Assembly (NCBI GenBank): GCA_031254035.1 | Contig: JAIRVF010000153.1 | Coordinates: forward strand, 62,001-126,000 | Reading direction: 5' to 3' | Origin: Paenibacillus sp. | GTDB taxonomy: Bacteria; Bacillota; Bacilli; Paenibacillales; Paenibacillaceae | DNA: 64,000 nucleotides | Shown here: piece after piece, positions 34,029 to 43,556 of the stretch | Position numbering within the stretch: the stretch's first letter is position 1 | Layout of the letters: every line of letters begins with the position of its first letter | Made by a program: the position numbers and the translations under genes | Notes under the pieces: generated by a model | What the model was told of the DNA's origin: nothing | What the model saw: only the letters and a program-made list of their open reading frames with translations | Database searches by the model: none

Positions 34029-35123
34029 ATGGCAGAAAAGAAGCGTCTGCGGTTCAATCGCAAATGGACGATTGCGGGCTTGCTGGTTCTCACCGTATGT
34101 ACTACGGCTGCGTTTGCGAAAGGGAGTCTCGAAGTCGATGAACAGGGCGATGAGGTCATGGCAACCATTAATGGAGTTCCAGTGACTGTGCCTGAATTTA
34201 ACAAATCTGTTCAAATGAACAAGTCCAGAATCATGAATTATTTTCATGAGAAATACAGTGCGGAACAGACAACATCATTTTGGACAACCTCATTTGCTGG
34301 CGAAATCCCCTTAGAAATATTGAAGAAAACAGTTCTGAATGAAAGCGTAAACATCAAAGTCAGACAAATGGATGCTAAAGAGCATGGCGTGCTAAAGGAT
34401 ATCAGCTACCTTGGATTTCTGCATCAGCTTGAGCAGGAAAATGAGCGCCGAACGAAGGCGGTCGCAAGCCACCAAGTTATTTATGGTCCGGTTCAGTATA
34501 ACGAGGAAGCTTATTTTGAATATATCATGACGAACGCCACAACTGCCGTAAAACAGAAGCTTGACGAGAAACTAAAACCCGGAGAACAGACATTAAAGTC
34601 TTTCTATGATGTACATAAAAAAGAGCTTTACCTACATCAAGGTGATGTGAAGGTTCTCAGTATATCTGCTTCGTATTTGGATTCCAAACAGCAGATCGAC
34701 TTGGGCAAGAAAGAGCAAGTCCGAAAGAGGATGGAGGAAGCGGCAGCCAAGCTGGCAGCGGGTACGACTTTTGCGGAGACGGCAAAGGCTTATTCCGATC
34801 AGGGAACCGAGCAGGAGCTTGCATTCCAACTTGGGATCACCCGGCAAAACTCCAGAAGTCCAGTAGCGGGAGCTGCGGCACAGATGAAGCCCGGGGATAC
34901 AAGCGGGATCATCGACGAGAACGGCAGACTTTATCTGCTGAAGTGTATCGCCAAGACAGAGCCGGGGGCAGCATATCAAACCTTTGCTGAGATCAAGGAG
35001 CAAGTCCATAAGGATTATATCGATAACAAATATGAGGAAATTATCCAGAATAAGCTGTCCGAAGCGGACATCCAAGTGAATGAAAAGCAGTACGACGCGT
35101 GGGATTTCAATCAGAACCAATAG
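34029..35123 (+). CDS. PrsA-like peptidyl-prolyl isomerase (parvulin/SurA type)
   Basis: A 364-residue exported protein. The start at 34029 follows a purine-rich GGAGGCGGGGGAGAT; longer frames have no such site. An uncleaved or cleaved N-terminal membrane segment lies at residues about 15-33 (WTIAGLLVLTVCTTAAFA), without a lipobox Cys, unlike B. subtilis PrsA. Residues about 45-180 are a SurA/PrsA-like chaperone region (ATINGVPVTVPEF); residues about 195-330 form a rotamase-like domain (AAAKLAAGTTFAETAKAYSDQ, MKPGDTSGIIDENGRLYLLK) that is divergent from active parvulins. It should assist folding of secreted proteins outside the membrane; it precedes a secreted beta-helix protein, which may be a client. 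Confidence 0.8.
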   Translation: MAEKKRLRFNRKWTIAGLLVLTVCTTAAFAKGSLEVDEQGDEVMATINGVPVTVPEFNKSVQMNKSRIMNYFHEKYSAEQTTSFWTTSFAGEIPLEILKKTVLNESVNIKVRQMDAKEHGVLKDISYLGFLHQLEQENERRTKAVASHQVIYGPVQYNEEAYFEYIMTNATTAVKQKLDEKLKPGEQTLKSFYDVHKKELYLHQGDVKVLSISASYLDSKQQIDLGKKEQVRKRMEEAAAKLAAGTTFAETAKAYSDQGTEQELAFQLGITRQNSRSPVAGAAAQMKPGDTSGIIDENGRLYLLKCIAKTEPGAAYQTFAEIKEQVHKDYIDNKYEEIIQNKLSEADIQVNEKQYDAWDFNQNQ

Positions 35124-35139
35124 GTAAAGCTCCATGTTT

Positions 35140-35153
35140 ATGTAAACGCTTCA
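35140..35153. promoter_or_regulatory. Weak cre-like site before the beta-helix gene
   Basis: TGTAAACGCTTCA carries a perfect left half (TGTAAACG) of the cre consensus with a divergent right half. It lies about 175 bases upstream of the start. Confidence 0.3.
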
Positions 35154-35220
35154 CGGAATTCCGTGGGCTCTTACATATGGCGGATACATGGATATACCAT
35201 GGATTTCGCCCAAAAAAACA

Positions 35221-35306
35221 TATAAGTTGAACTAAAGAAAAGGGTAGCGAATAAGCAAGAGGGTCACAAGGCTACCTTCATCCGTTCCAAATCGGTTCGA
35301 CTTATA
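35221..35306. repeat. Leader inverted repeat, copy A
   Basis: TATAAGTTGAAC at 35221-35232 and GTTCGACTTATA at 35295-35306 (11 of 12 pair), with an inner GGTAGC/GCTACC stem. The 3' half (GGCTACCTTCATCCGT...) is shared with copies at 46807 and 53655. It ends 20 bases before the beta-helix gene start, next to its ribosome binding site. Confidence 0.6.
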
Positions 35307-35325
35307 ACAAGGAGGATCAGGCTTA

Positions 35326-37479
35326 ATGTTGAAAAGGACAGCAAGAAAAATGATGAGCATGATGACAGCGATTGTTTTGTTGTCAGGCGTCACAGCAGTC
35401 GTCTCATCGCCAGCCAAAGCCGAGGCATCGCCGGGAACAATGGCCGAAACAGCGACGGAAACAGCGACGGAAACAATGGCCGAGACAGCGACGGGAACAA
35501 TGTATTATGTGGACAATGTAAGCGGGGACGACGGCAATATTGGCACGAATCCCGATACGCCGTGGAAGTCGCTTGCAAAAGTCAATGAAACGACATTTAC
35601 GCCGGGGGACCAAATCTTGTTTAAGGCCGGCGGATCCTGGCAAGGCCAGTTGTGGCCTAAAGGTTCAGGAGTGGATGGCAGTCCAATCGTCATCGATATG
35701 TACGGGGAAGGCAATAAGCCACTTATCGCTGGCGTCACCTCGGAGATGCAGACTGTTTTTTTGAAAAACCAAGAGTACTGGGAAATCAGCAACCTGGAAG
35801 TGACGAATCCCTCATCGATACCGTTCTCAAGAGATTGGAAAAACAAGCGCGGGGAACGGCGCGGTGTGTACATTCTTAATGAGGAAAGCGGGATTTTAAA
35901 TCACATTCACATTAAAAATATGAATATCCATGACGTGGACGGTGTTTATACGACCCGATCCGGCGGTATTATTATCGATTCCGTGGGTTCATATGTGCCA
36001 AGCGCGTTCAACGATGTCCTCATCGACGGCAATACGTTAACCGATGTGGATGCTTATGGGATTTATATCAGCTCGAACTGCACTCTGCGTTACGGCATGG
36101 GCGATTTATGGGAGTGGGTGCCGAAGCCTTATGGACCTTGGACGCCATCCACCAATGTGAAAATTTCCAACAACACGGTCGTGCGGGCGGCTACGGGCGG
36201 TATTGCCTGGAACGTCACGGACGGTGCGGTAGTGGAACATAATACCGTGCAAGAGGCCACTTATTTGGCTACGAATGCTTCGATCTGGTGGGCTTATACG
36301 GATAACAACATCGTTCAATACAATGAATCGTTTGCCAGCCGCAACGGCTCGGAAGACGGAACGGGGTTCGACGTCGATGCAGGCAACCTGGGTTCGCTGG
36401 TGCAATACAATTACAGCCATGATAATGCCGGCGGATTTATGCTCTATGTCAACGATACCTATAACACGATCAATACGATCGTAAGATATAACATCAGCCA
36501 AAATGATAAAGCGCGCATCTTCCGTTACAGTGGTTCGATCGACACGGTGTTGAATTATAATAACACCATTTATGTCGGTGCAGCCTCGGGCAACCCAGTT
36601 ATGAGCGATTATTTCACGAAATCCTCCGGCAGCCCGAAAAATATATACAACTACAATAACGTATATCACAGCGTGGGGGACAGAGGTTGGAATTTAACCG
36701 GACAAACCTTTGACAGTAACGCTTATTATGGCGGCAAAACTTTGGTGAATGCGGACGCTCATAAAGTGACGGCAAATCCGAAATTTGAGAATCCAGGCAG
36801 CGGTGGAAGAGGCATGGATACCGTTGAGGGTTACCAACTGCAAAGCGATTCTCCGCTGATCGGGGCAGGTGTGCCTATCGCCGATAACGGAGGAAGAGAC
36901 TACTTTGGCAATCCGCTGTATAACGGCGATCCGGATATCGGGGCATTCGAATATCAAGGAAACGTACCTCCGGAAACCGGCAAAACACCGATTGTGTACA
37001 CGCCTGCGCAAATCAAGCCATTACCGACGACACCTGGGCCGGAACCCGGCAATTTGGCGCCACTCGCGACGGCATCAGCTTCTGTGGCAACTTTGTCCGG
37101 CAGCTCTATCAAAAACCTGACGGATGGATCGTATGACAAAGCTTGGTCCAGCGTAGACAAGGGCGTGAAGTTCCCGAACTATATCACGCTTGATTTCGGC
37201 AGCAAGCAAGTAACTGTCAATCAACTGAAAATCGTTACGAGATTCGGAACAGGGCAAGGTATAACGAAGTTCGATCTTGAATATTTCGATGGCATGAACT
37301 GGCTGCCTTTAAAGACCGACGTCGAATGGGTATGGCAGAACAGTGACCAGACGAATGAAGCGAATGTCCTCGATTTTGATCCGACAACGGCTTCGAAATT
37401 CAGGTTGAAAATTAATGCCGCTAACTTAAAATGGGGCAACTTCGCGATCAATGAGCTTGAAATGTACAATCGACGCTAG
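35326..37479 (+). CDS. Secreted parallel beta-helix protein with C-terminal discoidin domain
   Basis: A 717-residue secreted protein. Signal peptide residues 1-33 (ending SSPAKAEA); a short Thr/Glu low-complexity stretch follows (ETATETATETMAETATG), encoded by near-tandem repeats at 35440-35500. Residues about 60-545 form a right-handed beta-helix (YYVDNVSGDDGNIGTNPDTPWKS is a frequent entry motif; many NNTI/YNNS-type coils follow). Residues about 567-717 are an F5/8 type C domain. Beta-helix proteins of this design include polysaccharide lyases and glycosidases of uronate polymers. I could not place it in one family or name catalytic residues. Location beside GH88 and importers supports a lyase role. 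AAGGAGG precedes the ATG. Confidence 0.8.
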   Translation: MLKRTARKMMSMMTAIVLLSGVTAVVSSPAKAEASPGTMAETATETATETMAETATGTMYYVDNVSGDDGNIGTNPDTPWKSLAKVNETTFTPGDQILFKAGGSWQGQLWPKGSGVDGSPIVIDMYGEGNKPLIAGVTSEMQTVFLKNQEYWEISNLEVTNPSSIPFSRDWKNKRGERRGVYILNEESGILNHIHIKNMNIHDVDGVYTTRSGGIIIDSVGSYVPSAFNDVLIDGNTLTDVDAYGIYISSNCTLRYGMGDLWEWVPKPYGPWTPSTNVKISNNTVVRAATGGIAWNVTDGAVVEHNTVQEATYLATNASIWWAYTDNNIVQYNESFASRNGSEDGTGFDVDAGNLGSLVQYNYSHDNAGGFMLYVNDTYNTINTIVRYNISQNDKARIFRYSGSIDTVLNYNNTIYVGAASGNPVMSDYFTKSSGSPKNIYNYNNVYHSVGDRGWNLTGQTFDSNAYYGGKTLVNADAHKVTANPKFENPGSGGRGMDTVEGYQLQSDSPLIGAGVPIADNGGRDYFGNPLYNGDPDIGAFEYQGNVPPETGKTPIVYTPAQIKPLPTTPGPEPGNLAPLATASASVATLSGSSIKNLTDGSYDKAWSSVDKGVKFPNYITLDFGSKQVTVNQLKIVTRFGTGQGITKFDLEYFDGMNWLPLKTDVEWVWQNSDQTNEANVLDFDPTTASKFRLKINAANLKWGNFAINELEMYNRR

Positions 37480-37498
37480 AGCCTAACTTTTTAGTATA

Positions 37499-37546
37499 TT
37501 AGCAAAAAAAGAATCTCCCATAGAGGGATGGTTCTTTTTTTGCTAA
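37499..37546 (+). terminator. Terminator after the beta-helix gene
   Basis: TTAGCAAAAAAAGAA...CCC pairs with GGG...TTCTTTTTTTGCTAA; works as a strong hairpin with a T run. Confidence 0.8.
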
Positions 37547-37611
37547 TCACTATACTAGATACTATATAAGCTTAGAACATTCATCATGATTCCAAAACAA
37601 GGGGGGAAGGC

Positions 37612-39357
37612 ATGAAATTTCAGGCCGCGGGGAAAGCAAAGTGGTTCGTATACCAAAAAATAATCGTAGTTTTTGTTTTGTTTTTGGTTCCGTTAATTTC
37701 GTTGAATATTTGGCTGAACTACAAAGGTATGTCTATCACGAAGGATGCGATCTTGAATTCTTCATTGGCAGGGGCTTCATTCTATTCCAAACAGCTCGAT
37801 AAAGAAATGTATTTTATACGGAATTTACAGCAGCAGCTTCTCAATGACAAAGACCTACAGAAGCTTAGCTTCCGCGGCAGCATGCTCGAAAATTATGAGG
37901 AAGTGGAGCTAATTGATCAGCTCAGGGATCGCTTGGGGACGCTGCTGGTCTCTAGCGATTATGTAGTAAATGCGGGCGTCTATGTCGAGGCGGTAGGTAA
38001 AACGATTTCGACGATGTCGGACGTAACTGCGTCGCCAAATGCGGAAATGCAGCTGATTTCCTCTATGATGTCCATTACTCCGAAGCCGTCCTTTTATCTC
38101 AGCGGAGACCGGATCTTTTTTATTGAAACCGAAAATAACGGAGACGTGTGGTCATACATCGAAATTTCCAGACCGAAGCTGCTTGAGGCCTTGGATCAAA
38201 TCGCCAAGCTTTATCAGGAGTCGGAGGTGCTGCTTGGAAGCAAAGAATTGGGGACCGTGCTGACGACAGCAAAAGATTGGTGGGAATCGAGCGCCATCTT
38301 GGATCTGCTGCTTGATAACCATAGCATTCCCGATCCTAATGTGCCGGAGATCAAAAAGATGCATGGCATAAGCTATTTTGTCGTTCAGAACAATATTAGT
38401 TCACTGCAGTTATCTCTGATTATGTATGTGAACCAATATGAACTTACCCGGCCTTTGAGCCAGTTTACGACCTGGTCTTATACGCTGTTTATTATTGCGG
38501 TTATCGTGATGTTGCTGTATTCTTTTTCCGTCAACTTGATGATTCATAGGCCGCTTACGAAGCTGGTCAAAGCTTTTCATATGATCGAAACTGATAATTT
38601 GAATATCACGATCGAGTCGAGGACAAAGGACGAATTCCATTACGTGTTTAACGGCTTTAACAATATGGTCCAGAAGTTGAAAAATTCGATCGAGGAAAAC
38701 TATGAGCAAAAGATTGCATTGCAGCATTCCCAGTTAAAACAGCTTCAGTCCCAAATCAATCCCCACTTTTTGTATAATAGCTTTTTTAATATTTATATGA
38801 TGTGTAAGGTGGGGGACTCGGACAGCGCCGCGGAGCTTTCTCAAAAGCTAGGCAATTACTACCAGTACATCACAAGGAGTGGGTCGGATGAGGTGCCGTT
38901 TTACAAGGAATACCGACATGCGCTGGATTATTGCGAGATTCAGTGTATCCGTTTTTCCAACCGGATTGCCTACGAATGTGAAGAGCTTGCGGAGGTTCCG
39001 CCTTCCATTACCGTGCCGCGGCTGATCATTCAACCTTTGGTCGAAAACGTATTCGAACACGCATTCGAAGATGGAATGATGGAGGGCATGGTTTATATCA
39101 GCACGGGGTATGAGGGAGGAAAATTGCGCGTCACTGTCGAGGATAACGGCAACCTGGCCACAGACGAGGTTTTGATGCAGCTAAGGGACAAACTGGCGAA
39201 AGATTCGAAGCAAATTGAGAAAACGGGATTAGTTAACGTGAACAATCGGCTACAACTGATATACGGGCCTGGAAGCGGGCTGTTCGTCTCACGTAGTCCA
39301 TACGGCGGGATGAGGGTGGATCTGATCATTATTAACGGAAATGAGGAGGTACAATGA
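37612..39357 (+). CDS. YesM-type sensor histidine kinase
   Basis: A 581-residue kinase with membrane segments at about residues 13-35 and 285-308 around an extracellular sensor, then HAMP (about 305-360), His_kinase (QSQINPHFLYNSFFN, His385) and HATPase (LVENVFEHAF, DNGNL). It overlaps the regulator gene by 4 bases (ATGA), so the pair is translationally coupled. It sits between the secreted beta-helix gene and importer 2, which it is likely to control. AAGGGGGGAAGG precedes the ATG. Confidence 0.93.
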   Translation: MKFQAAGKAKWFVYQKIIVVFVLFLVPLISLNIWLNYKGMSITKDAILNSSLAGASFYSKQLDKEMYFIRNLQQQLLNDKDLQKLSFRGSMLENYEEVELIDQLRDRLGTLLVSSDYVVNAGVYVEAVGKTISTMSDVTASPNAEMQLISSMMSITPKPSFYLSGDRIFFIETENNGDVWSYIEISRPKLLEALDQIAKLYQESEVLLGSKELGTVLTTAKDWWESSAILDLLLDNHSIPDPNVPEIKKMHGISYFVVQNNISSLQLSLIMYVNQYELTRPLSQFTTWSYTLFIIAVIVMLLYSFSVNLMIHRPLTKLVKAFHMIETDNLNITIESRTKDEFHYVFNGFNNMVQKLKNSIEENYEQKIALQHSQLKQLQSQINPHFLYNSFFNIYMMCKVGDSDSAAELSQKLGNYYQYITRSGSDEVPFYKEYRHALDYCEIQCIRFSNRIAYECEELAEVPPSITVPRLIIQPLVENVFEHAFEDGMMEGMVYISTGYEGGKLRVTVEDNGNLATDEVLMQLRDKLAKDSKQIEKTGLVNVNNRLQLIYGPGSGLFVSRSPYGGMRVDLIIINGNEEVQ

Positions 39358-40709
39358 TGTACAGACTTCTAATCGTAGACGACGAACCTGTCATTGTAAA
39401 CGGCCTGGTTCAACTTTTTCAAGAAAATGAACAATTCGAACTGGATGTGTGCAGAGCATATTCCGCCAAAGAAGCGATTGAGATCGCGAAGAAAATGAAA
39501 CTGGATATACTTGTGAGTGATATCCGCATGCCACAAAAAAACGGACTGCAGCTGATGGATGAGATTACATACTATTGGCCGCTGTGCCGGGTTATTTTTC
39601 TGACTGGATATAGCGAATTCGATTACGTTCATGAAGCTATTCGCAAAAATGTGGACAATTATATTCTGAAGACTGAAGGCATCGACCCTATTTTCGAAGC
39701 TGTGAGGGAGGCGACAAATAAACTGGATGCGGAAAACCGCCGCAGAATTCAGGAGGAGAAAGCAAAGCTGCATTTTCAAATCGCAGAGCCGCTGCTCAGG
39801 AATGAACTTGTTGAACGAGTGCTGAATGGAGAGCCGATTGAGCCGTTATTGGCCGAGCCTAGGTATCAGGAACTGGATTTTGAAATTGCTGCCGATCAGG
39901 ACACGTTTTTTTTAATTGGAGGACTCGAAGCCGGAGAGAATCAACATTCACGGACTCTGATTGCATCCGTTCAGCAAGCTTTTGCTAATTACCTGCCAGC
40001 AATGTTCGCTTGTGAAACGGCCGTTCTGGAGGGAGAAGTGCCGATATGGCTGCTCCAACCAGGAGAGGAACTGCTTGGCCGCTTTCAAACCATCGAGTCC
40101 GCCGGGGAGCTTCATTGGAACGGACTTGTTGCTTATATGAGAGGGATACTGGAGCTTGTGCAAAATGAATGCGAGGAACTGCTCGGTACAGCCGTTTCCT
40201 TCGGGATATCAGGCAACCTGAACGGGCGCTGGGATAAAGCACGCGGGCAGTTTGAGATGTTGCGAAAGCATCTGCGGGGCCGGGTTTCATTAGGTCAGAG
40301 CATGGTCGTTGTTGATATTGAAAAGACCAATGCGCAAGAGGAGGCTTTGTATGAACGAGGCCGGATGCAGCAGGAGGATATGAAGTCATTTGTCATCGAT
40401 CAGATTCACAGATACATACTTGAACATTTATCGGGCGACCTATCCTTGACGGCGATTGCGGAAGAGGTCCATTTTAATCCGTCTTATTTATCGCGTTATT
40501 ACAAGCAGGCTACAGGGCATAATTTGCTGGAATACATCCAAACGAAAAGGCTGGAAGGAGCCACTCATTTGATGCGTGAGACCAATCTTAAACTGAATGA
40601 AATCGCTGCACGGGTCGGCTTCGAAACACATTCTTATTTCACGACATTTTTTAAGAAGAAAATGGGGGTTTCTCCGCAAGAATATCGAAACAAACAGTGT
40701 ACTCTCTAG
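39354..40709 (+). CDS. YesN-type AraC response regulator
   Basis: A 451-residue regulator: receiver domain (LLIVDDEPVIV; phosphorylated Asp56 in VSDIRMPQKNG), a middle region of about 210 residues, and an AraC-type DNA-binding domain at about 350-447 (LTAIAEEVHFNPSYLSRYYK, LNEIAARVGFETHSYFTTFFKK). Either ATG at 39354 or 39357 may start it; GAGGAGG precedes both. The lysine loop of the receiver reads ILKTEG rather than the usual LLKP, a common variation. It probably activates the binding protein gene at 40848. Confidence 0.92.
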   Translation: MMYRLLIVDDEPVIVNGLVQLFQENEQFELDVCRAYSAKEAIEIAKKMKLDILVSDIRMPQKNGLQLMDEITYYWPLCRVIFLTGYSEFDYVHEAIRKNVDNYILKTEGIDPIFEAVREATNKLDAENRRRIQEEKAKLHFQIAEPLLRNELVERVLNGEPIEPLLAEPRYQELDFEIAADQDTFFLIGGLEAGENQHSRTLIASVQQAFANYLPAMFACETAVLEGEVPIWLLQPGEELLGRFQTIESAGELHWNGLVAYMRGILELVQNECEELLGTAVSFGISGNLNGRWDKARGQFEMLRKHLRGRVSLGQSMVVVDIEKTNAQEEALYERGRMQQEDMKSFVIDQIHRYILEHLSGDLSLTAIAEEVHFNPSYLSRYYKQATGHNLLEYIQTKRLEGATHLMRETNLKLNEIAARVGFETHSYFTTFFKKKMGVSPQEYRNKQCTL

Positions 40710-40758
40710 AATTCCAATAACAAGTCAATAAAGTGAAAGTAAAGTAAAAAAGTAGAAA

Positions 40759-40788
40759 TTGATAGCGCTTTCCAATAGGGCCTATAAT
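40759..40788 (+). promoter_or_regulatory. Sigma-A promoter with overlapping cre site for importer 2
   Basis: TTGATA (40759-40764) and TATAAT (40783-40788) are 18 bases apart. TGATAGCGCTTTCC at 40760-40773 overlaps the -35 and matches 12 of 14 positions of the cre consensus, so CcpA repression in rich sugar is likely. Confidence 0.65.
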
Positions 40789-40847
40789 TAATTACATGAA
40801 GTACAAGCAACATAAATGATAGCAGCATATAAGGGGGAAAATTCACG

Positions 40848-42569
40848 ATGAAAAGGATCAAAGCATGGAAAGTGTTATTAATTGGCACGATGACGCTTTC
40901 GTTATTTACGGCATGTTCCGGCCAGTCTAACGATCAGGAAGCAAGTTCCAACTCCCCGGCCAAAGAAGAAACAACAAGCACGACTCCGCCCGATCCGATG
41001 GGCAAGTATCCTGATACGGTGACGGTGACACAGGTTCTTGGGTTTAATCCTCCGGAAGATTCGCGGACAATGGCAGGTATTACACCAGAACAGAATGCTT
41101 ACCTCAAAGATTTGAAAAACATGATGAATATCGAAGTGAAATACAAATGGGCGGTTCCAACCAGCCAATACGAGCAAAAATTTTCGCTAGCCATGGCGTC
41201 GGCCGATCTGCCTGACATCATGGAACTGGATCAGAAAAACTATGAAAAGCTGAAAAATCAGGGCATGCTCGCCGATCTTACTTCAGCCTATAATGATTAC
41301 GCTTCTCCGGTACTTAAGAAATATATGGAGTCAGATGGTGGATTTGCTATGAAGACCTTTACTTCAGACGGCAAACTACTTGCGATTCCTGCATTCGAAG
41401 ATCCGTTCCTGTCGACTCAGCTGCTCTGGATCCGTAAGGATTGGCTGGACAATCTCAAACTGCAGCCGCCAAAAACAATGGACGAACTAGAAAAAGTGGC
41501 GGAAGCCTTTGTTAACAACGATCCAGACCAAAACGGCAAAAACGATACCTATGGACTCGCTTTGCAAAAAGATATATTCTTCTGGGGTTTTGACCTGAGA
41601 GGTTTATTTAACGGCTTCGGTGCTTATCCATCCCTTGGGGAGAAACAAACGGCATGGATTAAGGACAGCAGCGGCAAACTGGTCCCAGGTCTCATCCAAC
41701 CGGAAGTCAAAACGGCTCTTGGCAAGCTGCAGCAGTGGTACAAAGATGGGGTTTTGAATAAAGAGTTTGCGCTTAAGGACGAAAACAAAACGGTTGAAGA
41801 TATTACAGCAGGCAAAGTAGGCATATCCTTCGGCGAATGGTGGTATCCGAACTGGCCACTGAACCTCAATGTCGATAAAGATCCGAAAGCAGAGTGGATT
41901 GCACTCCAAATTCCTGGACTCGATGGACCGGGAAAATCGCTTGTGCCAAAGATCCGCAGTAACAAGGTGTTTGCTGTCAACAAAAACATGAAACATCCGG
42001 AAGCGGCGGTCAAAATGCTCAACTTCTATATCGAAATGGGCAATAAGAAATACATGGATAAGAACAAACCTGAAGAAGGTTACGTTTACAACTGGTTTAA
42101 CCCTCGGATTTACAACCCAGCCGATATCGAAACGATTTATACAGAAGTAAACAAAGCGCTGGATGCGAACCAAACGGAAATCACACTGGATGATGAAAGT
42201 TACAAAAGCGTCGCCAAAGTTTTCGAGGCTACCAAGGATTATCTCGCAGGAGATACGTCAAAAGCCAGCAAAGGCATAAACTGGGGCCAATATTTCAGCC
42301 GTGCAGCCAAAGATGGTGGCTGGGGACTGACGCGCCAAATCAAGGAAAGCCAGGCTTTTGTAAACAACGAATTTTACGGCCTTCCTACCCCAACACAAGT
42401 GGAGAAAGGTCCGCAGCTTGATAAGTTAATGCAGGAGTCCTTTACCAAGATCATCATGGGCGCTCCGCTTGATGAATTCGACAAGTTTGTTTCTAGCTGG
42501 AAATCCCTTGGTGGCGATCAGATCACTCAAGAGGTTAATGATTGGTACAGCGCGCAGACTGCGAAATAA
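40848..42569 (+). CDS. Sugar-binding lipoprotein of importer 2
   Basis: A 573-residue extracellular solute-binding protein of the long LplA-type class. The signal peptide ends in lipobox FTAC (Cys at residue 23); a Ser/Thr/Glu-rich linker follows. Such proteins bind oligosaccharides, here plausibly uronate-containing fragments from the surrounding locus. AAGGGGG precedes the ATG. A hairpin between this gene and the permeases may raise its level relative to them. Confidence 0.93.
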   Translation: MKRIKAWKVLLIGTMTLSLFTACSGQSNDQEASSNSPAKEETTSTTPPDPMGKYPDTVTVTQVLGFNPPEDSRTMAGITPEQNAYLKDLKNMMNIEVKYKWAVPTSQYEQKFSLAMASADLPDIMELDQKNYEKLKNQGMLADLTSAYNDYASPVLKKYMESDGGFAMKTFTSDGKLLAIPAFEDPFLSTQLLWIRKDWLDNLKLQPPKTMDELEKVAEAFVNNDPDQNGKNDTYGLALQKDIFFWGFDLRGLFNGFGAYPSLGEKQTAWIKDSSGKLVPGLIQPEVKTALGKLQQWYKDGVLNKEFALKDENKTVEDITAGKVGISFGEWWYPNWPLNLNVDKDPKAEWIALQIPGLDGPGKSLVPKIRSNKVFAVNKNMKHPEAAVKMLNFYIEMGNKKYMDKNKPEEGYVYNWFNPRIYNPADIETIYTEVNKALDANQTEITLDDESYKSVAKVFEATKDYLAGDTSKASKGINWGQYFSRAAKDGGWGLTRQIKESQAFVNNEFYGLPTPTQVEKGPQLDKLMQESFTKIIMGAPLDEFDKFVSSWKSLGGDQITQEVNDWYSAQTAK

Positions 42570-42582
42570 ACAAGATGATGAA

Positions 42583-42627
42583 ACGGGAGGGTAAGGCTTG
42601 ACTTAAGCCGGCAGTCCCTCCCGTTTT
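42583..42627 (+). terminator. Intercistronic hairpin between binding protein and permeases
   Basis: ACGGGAGGG pairs with CCCTCCCGT, with an inner GGCTT/AAGCC stem, followed by TTTAAA. Because the permease genes follow in the same direction only 24 bases later, partial termination or mRNA stabilisation is more likely than a full stop. Confidence 0.6.
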
Positions 42628-42650
42628 AAACGAAGTGGGGAGGTCCATCT

Positions 42651-43541
42651 GTGAAAACGCTGAAGAAGGAATATATATTTCACCTGATGCTGATACCCGG
42701 AGTGATTGTAACGCTGATTTACGCTTATGGCCCAATGGCTGGCCTGATAATGGCGTTCCAGAATTTTGAACCGTTGTCAGGTTTCTTTCACTCCAAATTT
42801 GTAGGGCTGGATAACTTCCGGTATGTATTTAATCTTCCGGATTTCACGCAAGTTCTTTGGAATACGATTCTAATTGCGCTTTGTAAAATGGTGCTATTTT
42901 TGGTCGTGCCGTTGATTCTGGCACTGTTGCTGAATGAACTGACGAAAAGATGGTTTTCGCGACTGATTCAATCCGCGGTCTTCCTGCCATTTTTCCTGTC
43001 CTGGACCGTGCTTGGCGGTGTTATCATTGAGCTGTTCTCCTTGAATGGCCCTGTGAACGGATTGCTAAGTTCGCTCCATATAGAGCCGATCATGTTTATG
43101 CTGGATAATAATTGGTTCCGCGGCATCGTTATCGGTTCCGATGTCTGGAAAGGCATGGGATACAACATGATCATCATGCTGGCCGCAATCACTGGAATCA
43201 ATGCCACGTTGTATGAGGCGGCCGAAGTGGATGGAGCGGGAAGATGGAAGCAAATGCTCTATGTAACACTCCCGGGCATGGCGCCGATCCTGATCTTGCT
43301 TGCCGTGCTAGGCCTTGGCAACGTTCTCAATGCCGGTTTCGAACAAATCCTGATCATGTACAACCCTACGGTGTACCAGGGTGCAGATATTATCGACACA
43401 TTCGTTTACCGCTTGGGTATGTTCAGCCAACAATTTGGACCAGCCGCCGCTGTCGGACTCTTTAAATCCGTGATCTCTCTGGTTATGGTGTCCGTGACCT
43501 ATTATGCGGCTTACAAATACAACAATTACCGGATCTTTTAA
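42651..43541 (+). CDS. Sugar ABC transporter permease (importer 2, LplB-like)
   Basis: A 296-residue permease from a GTG start with GGGGAGG upstream. Six membrane segments are visible; the N-terminus reads YIFHLMLIPGVIVTLIYAYGPMAG, and the EAA motif is LYEAAEVDGAGRWKQMLYVTLPGM. It pairs with the permease 15 bases downstream. No ATPase gene is near. Confidence 0.93.
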   Translation: MKTLKKEYIFHLMLIPGVIVTLIYAYGPMAGLIMAFQNFEPLSGFFHSKFVGLDNFRYVFNLPDFTQVLWNTILIALCKMVLFLVVPLILALLLNELTKRWFSRLIQSAVFLPFFLSWTVLGGVIIELFSLNGPVNGLLSSLHIEPIMFMLDNNWFRGIVIGSDVWKGMGYNMIIMLAAITGINATLYEAAEVDGAGRWKQMLYVTLPGMAPILILLAVLGLGNVLNAGFEQILIMYNPTVYQGADIIDTFVYRLGMFSQQFGPAAAVGLFKSVISLVMVSVTYYAAYKYNNYRIF

Positions 43542-43556
43542 CCAGGAGGTGAAGAC

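Noticed and set aside
35255..35280. GAGGGTCACAAGGCTACC as a T-box
   Set aside because: It lacks the conserved AGGGTGGNACCGCG core and a following terminator; better explained by the leader inverted repeat.
35440..35500. Short tandem repeats near the start of the beta-helix gene
   Set aside because: In-frame low-complexity codons (Glu-Thr-Ala-Thr type) after the signal peptide; too short and coding, not CRISPR.
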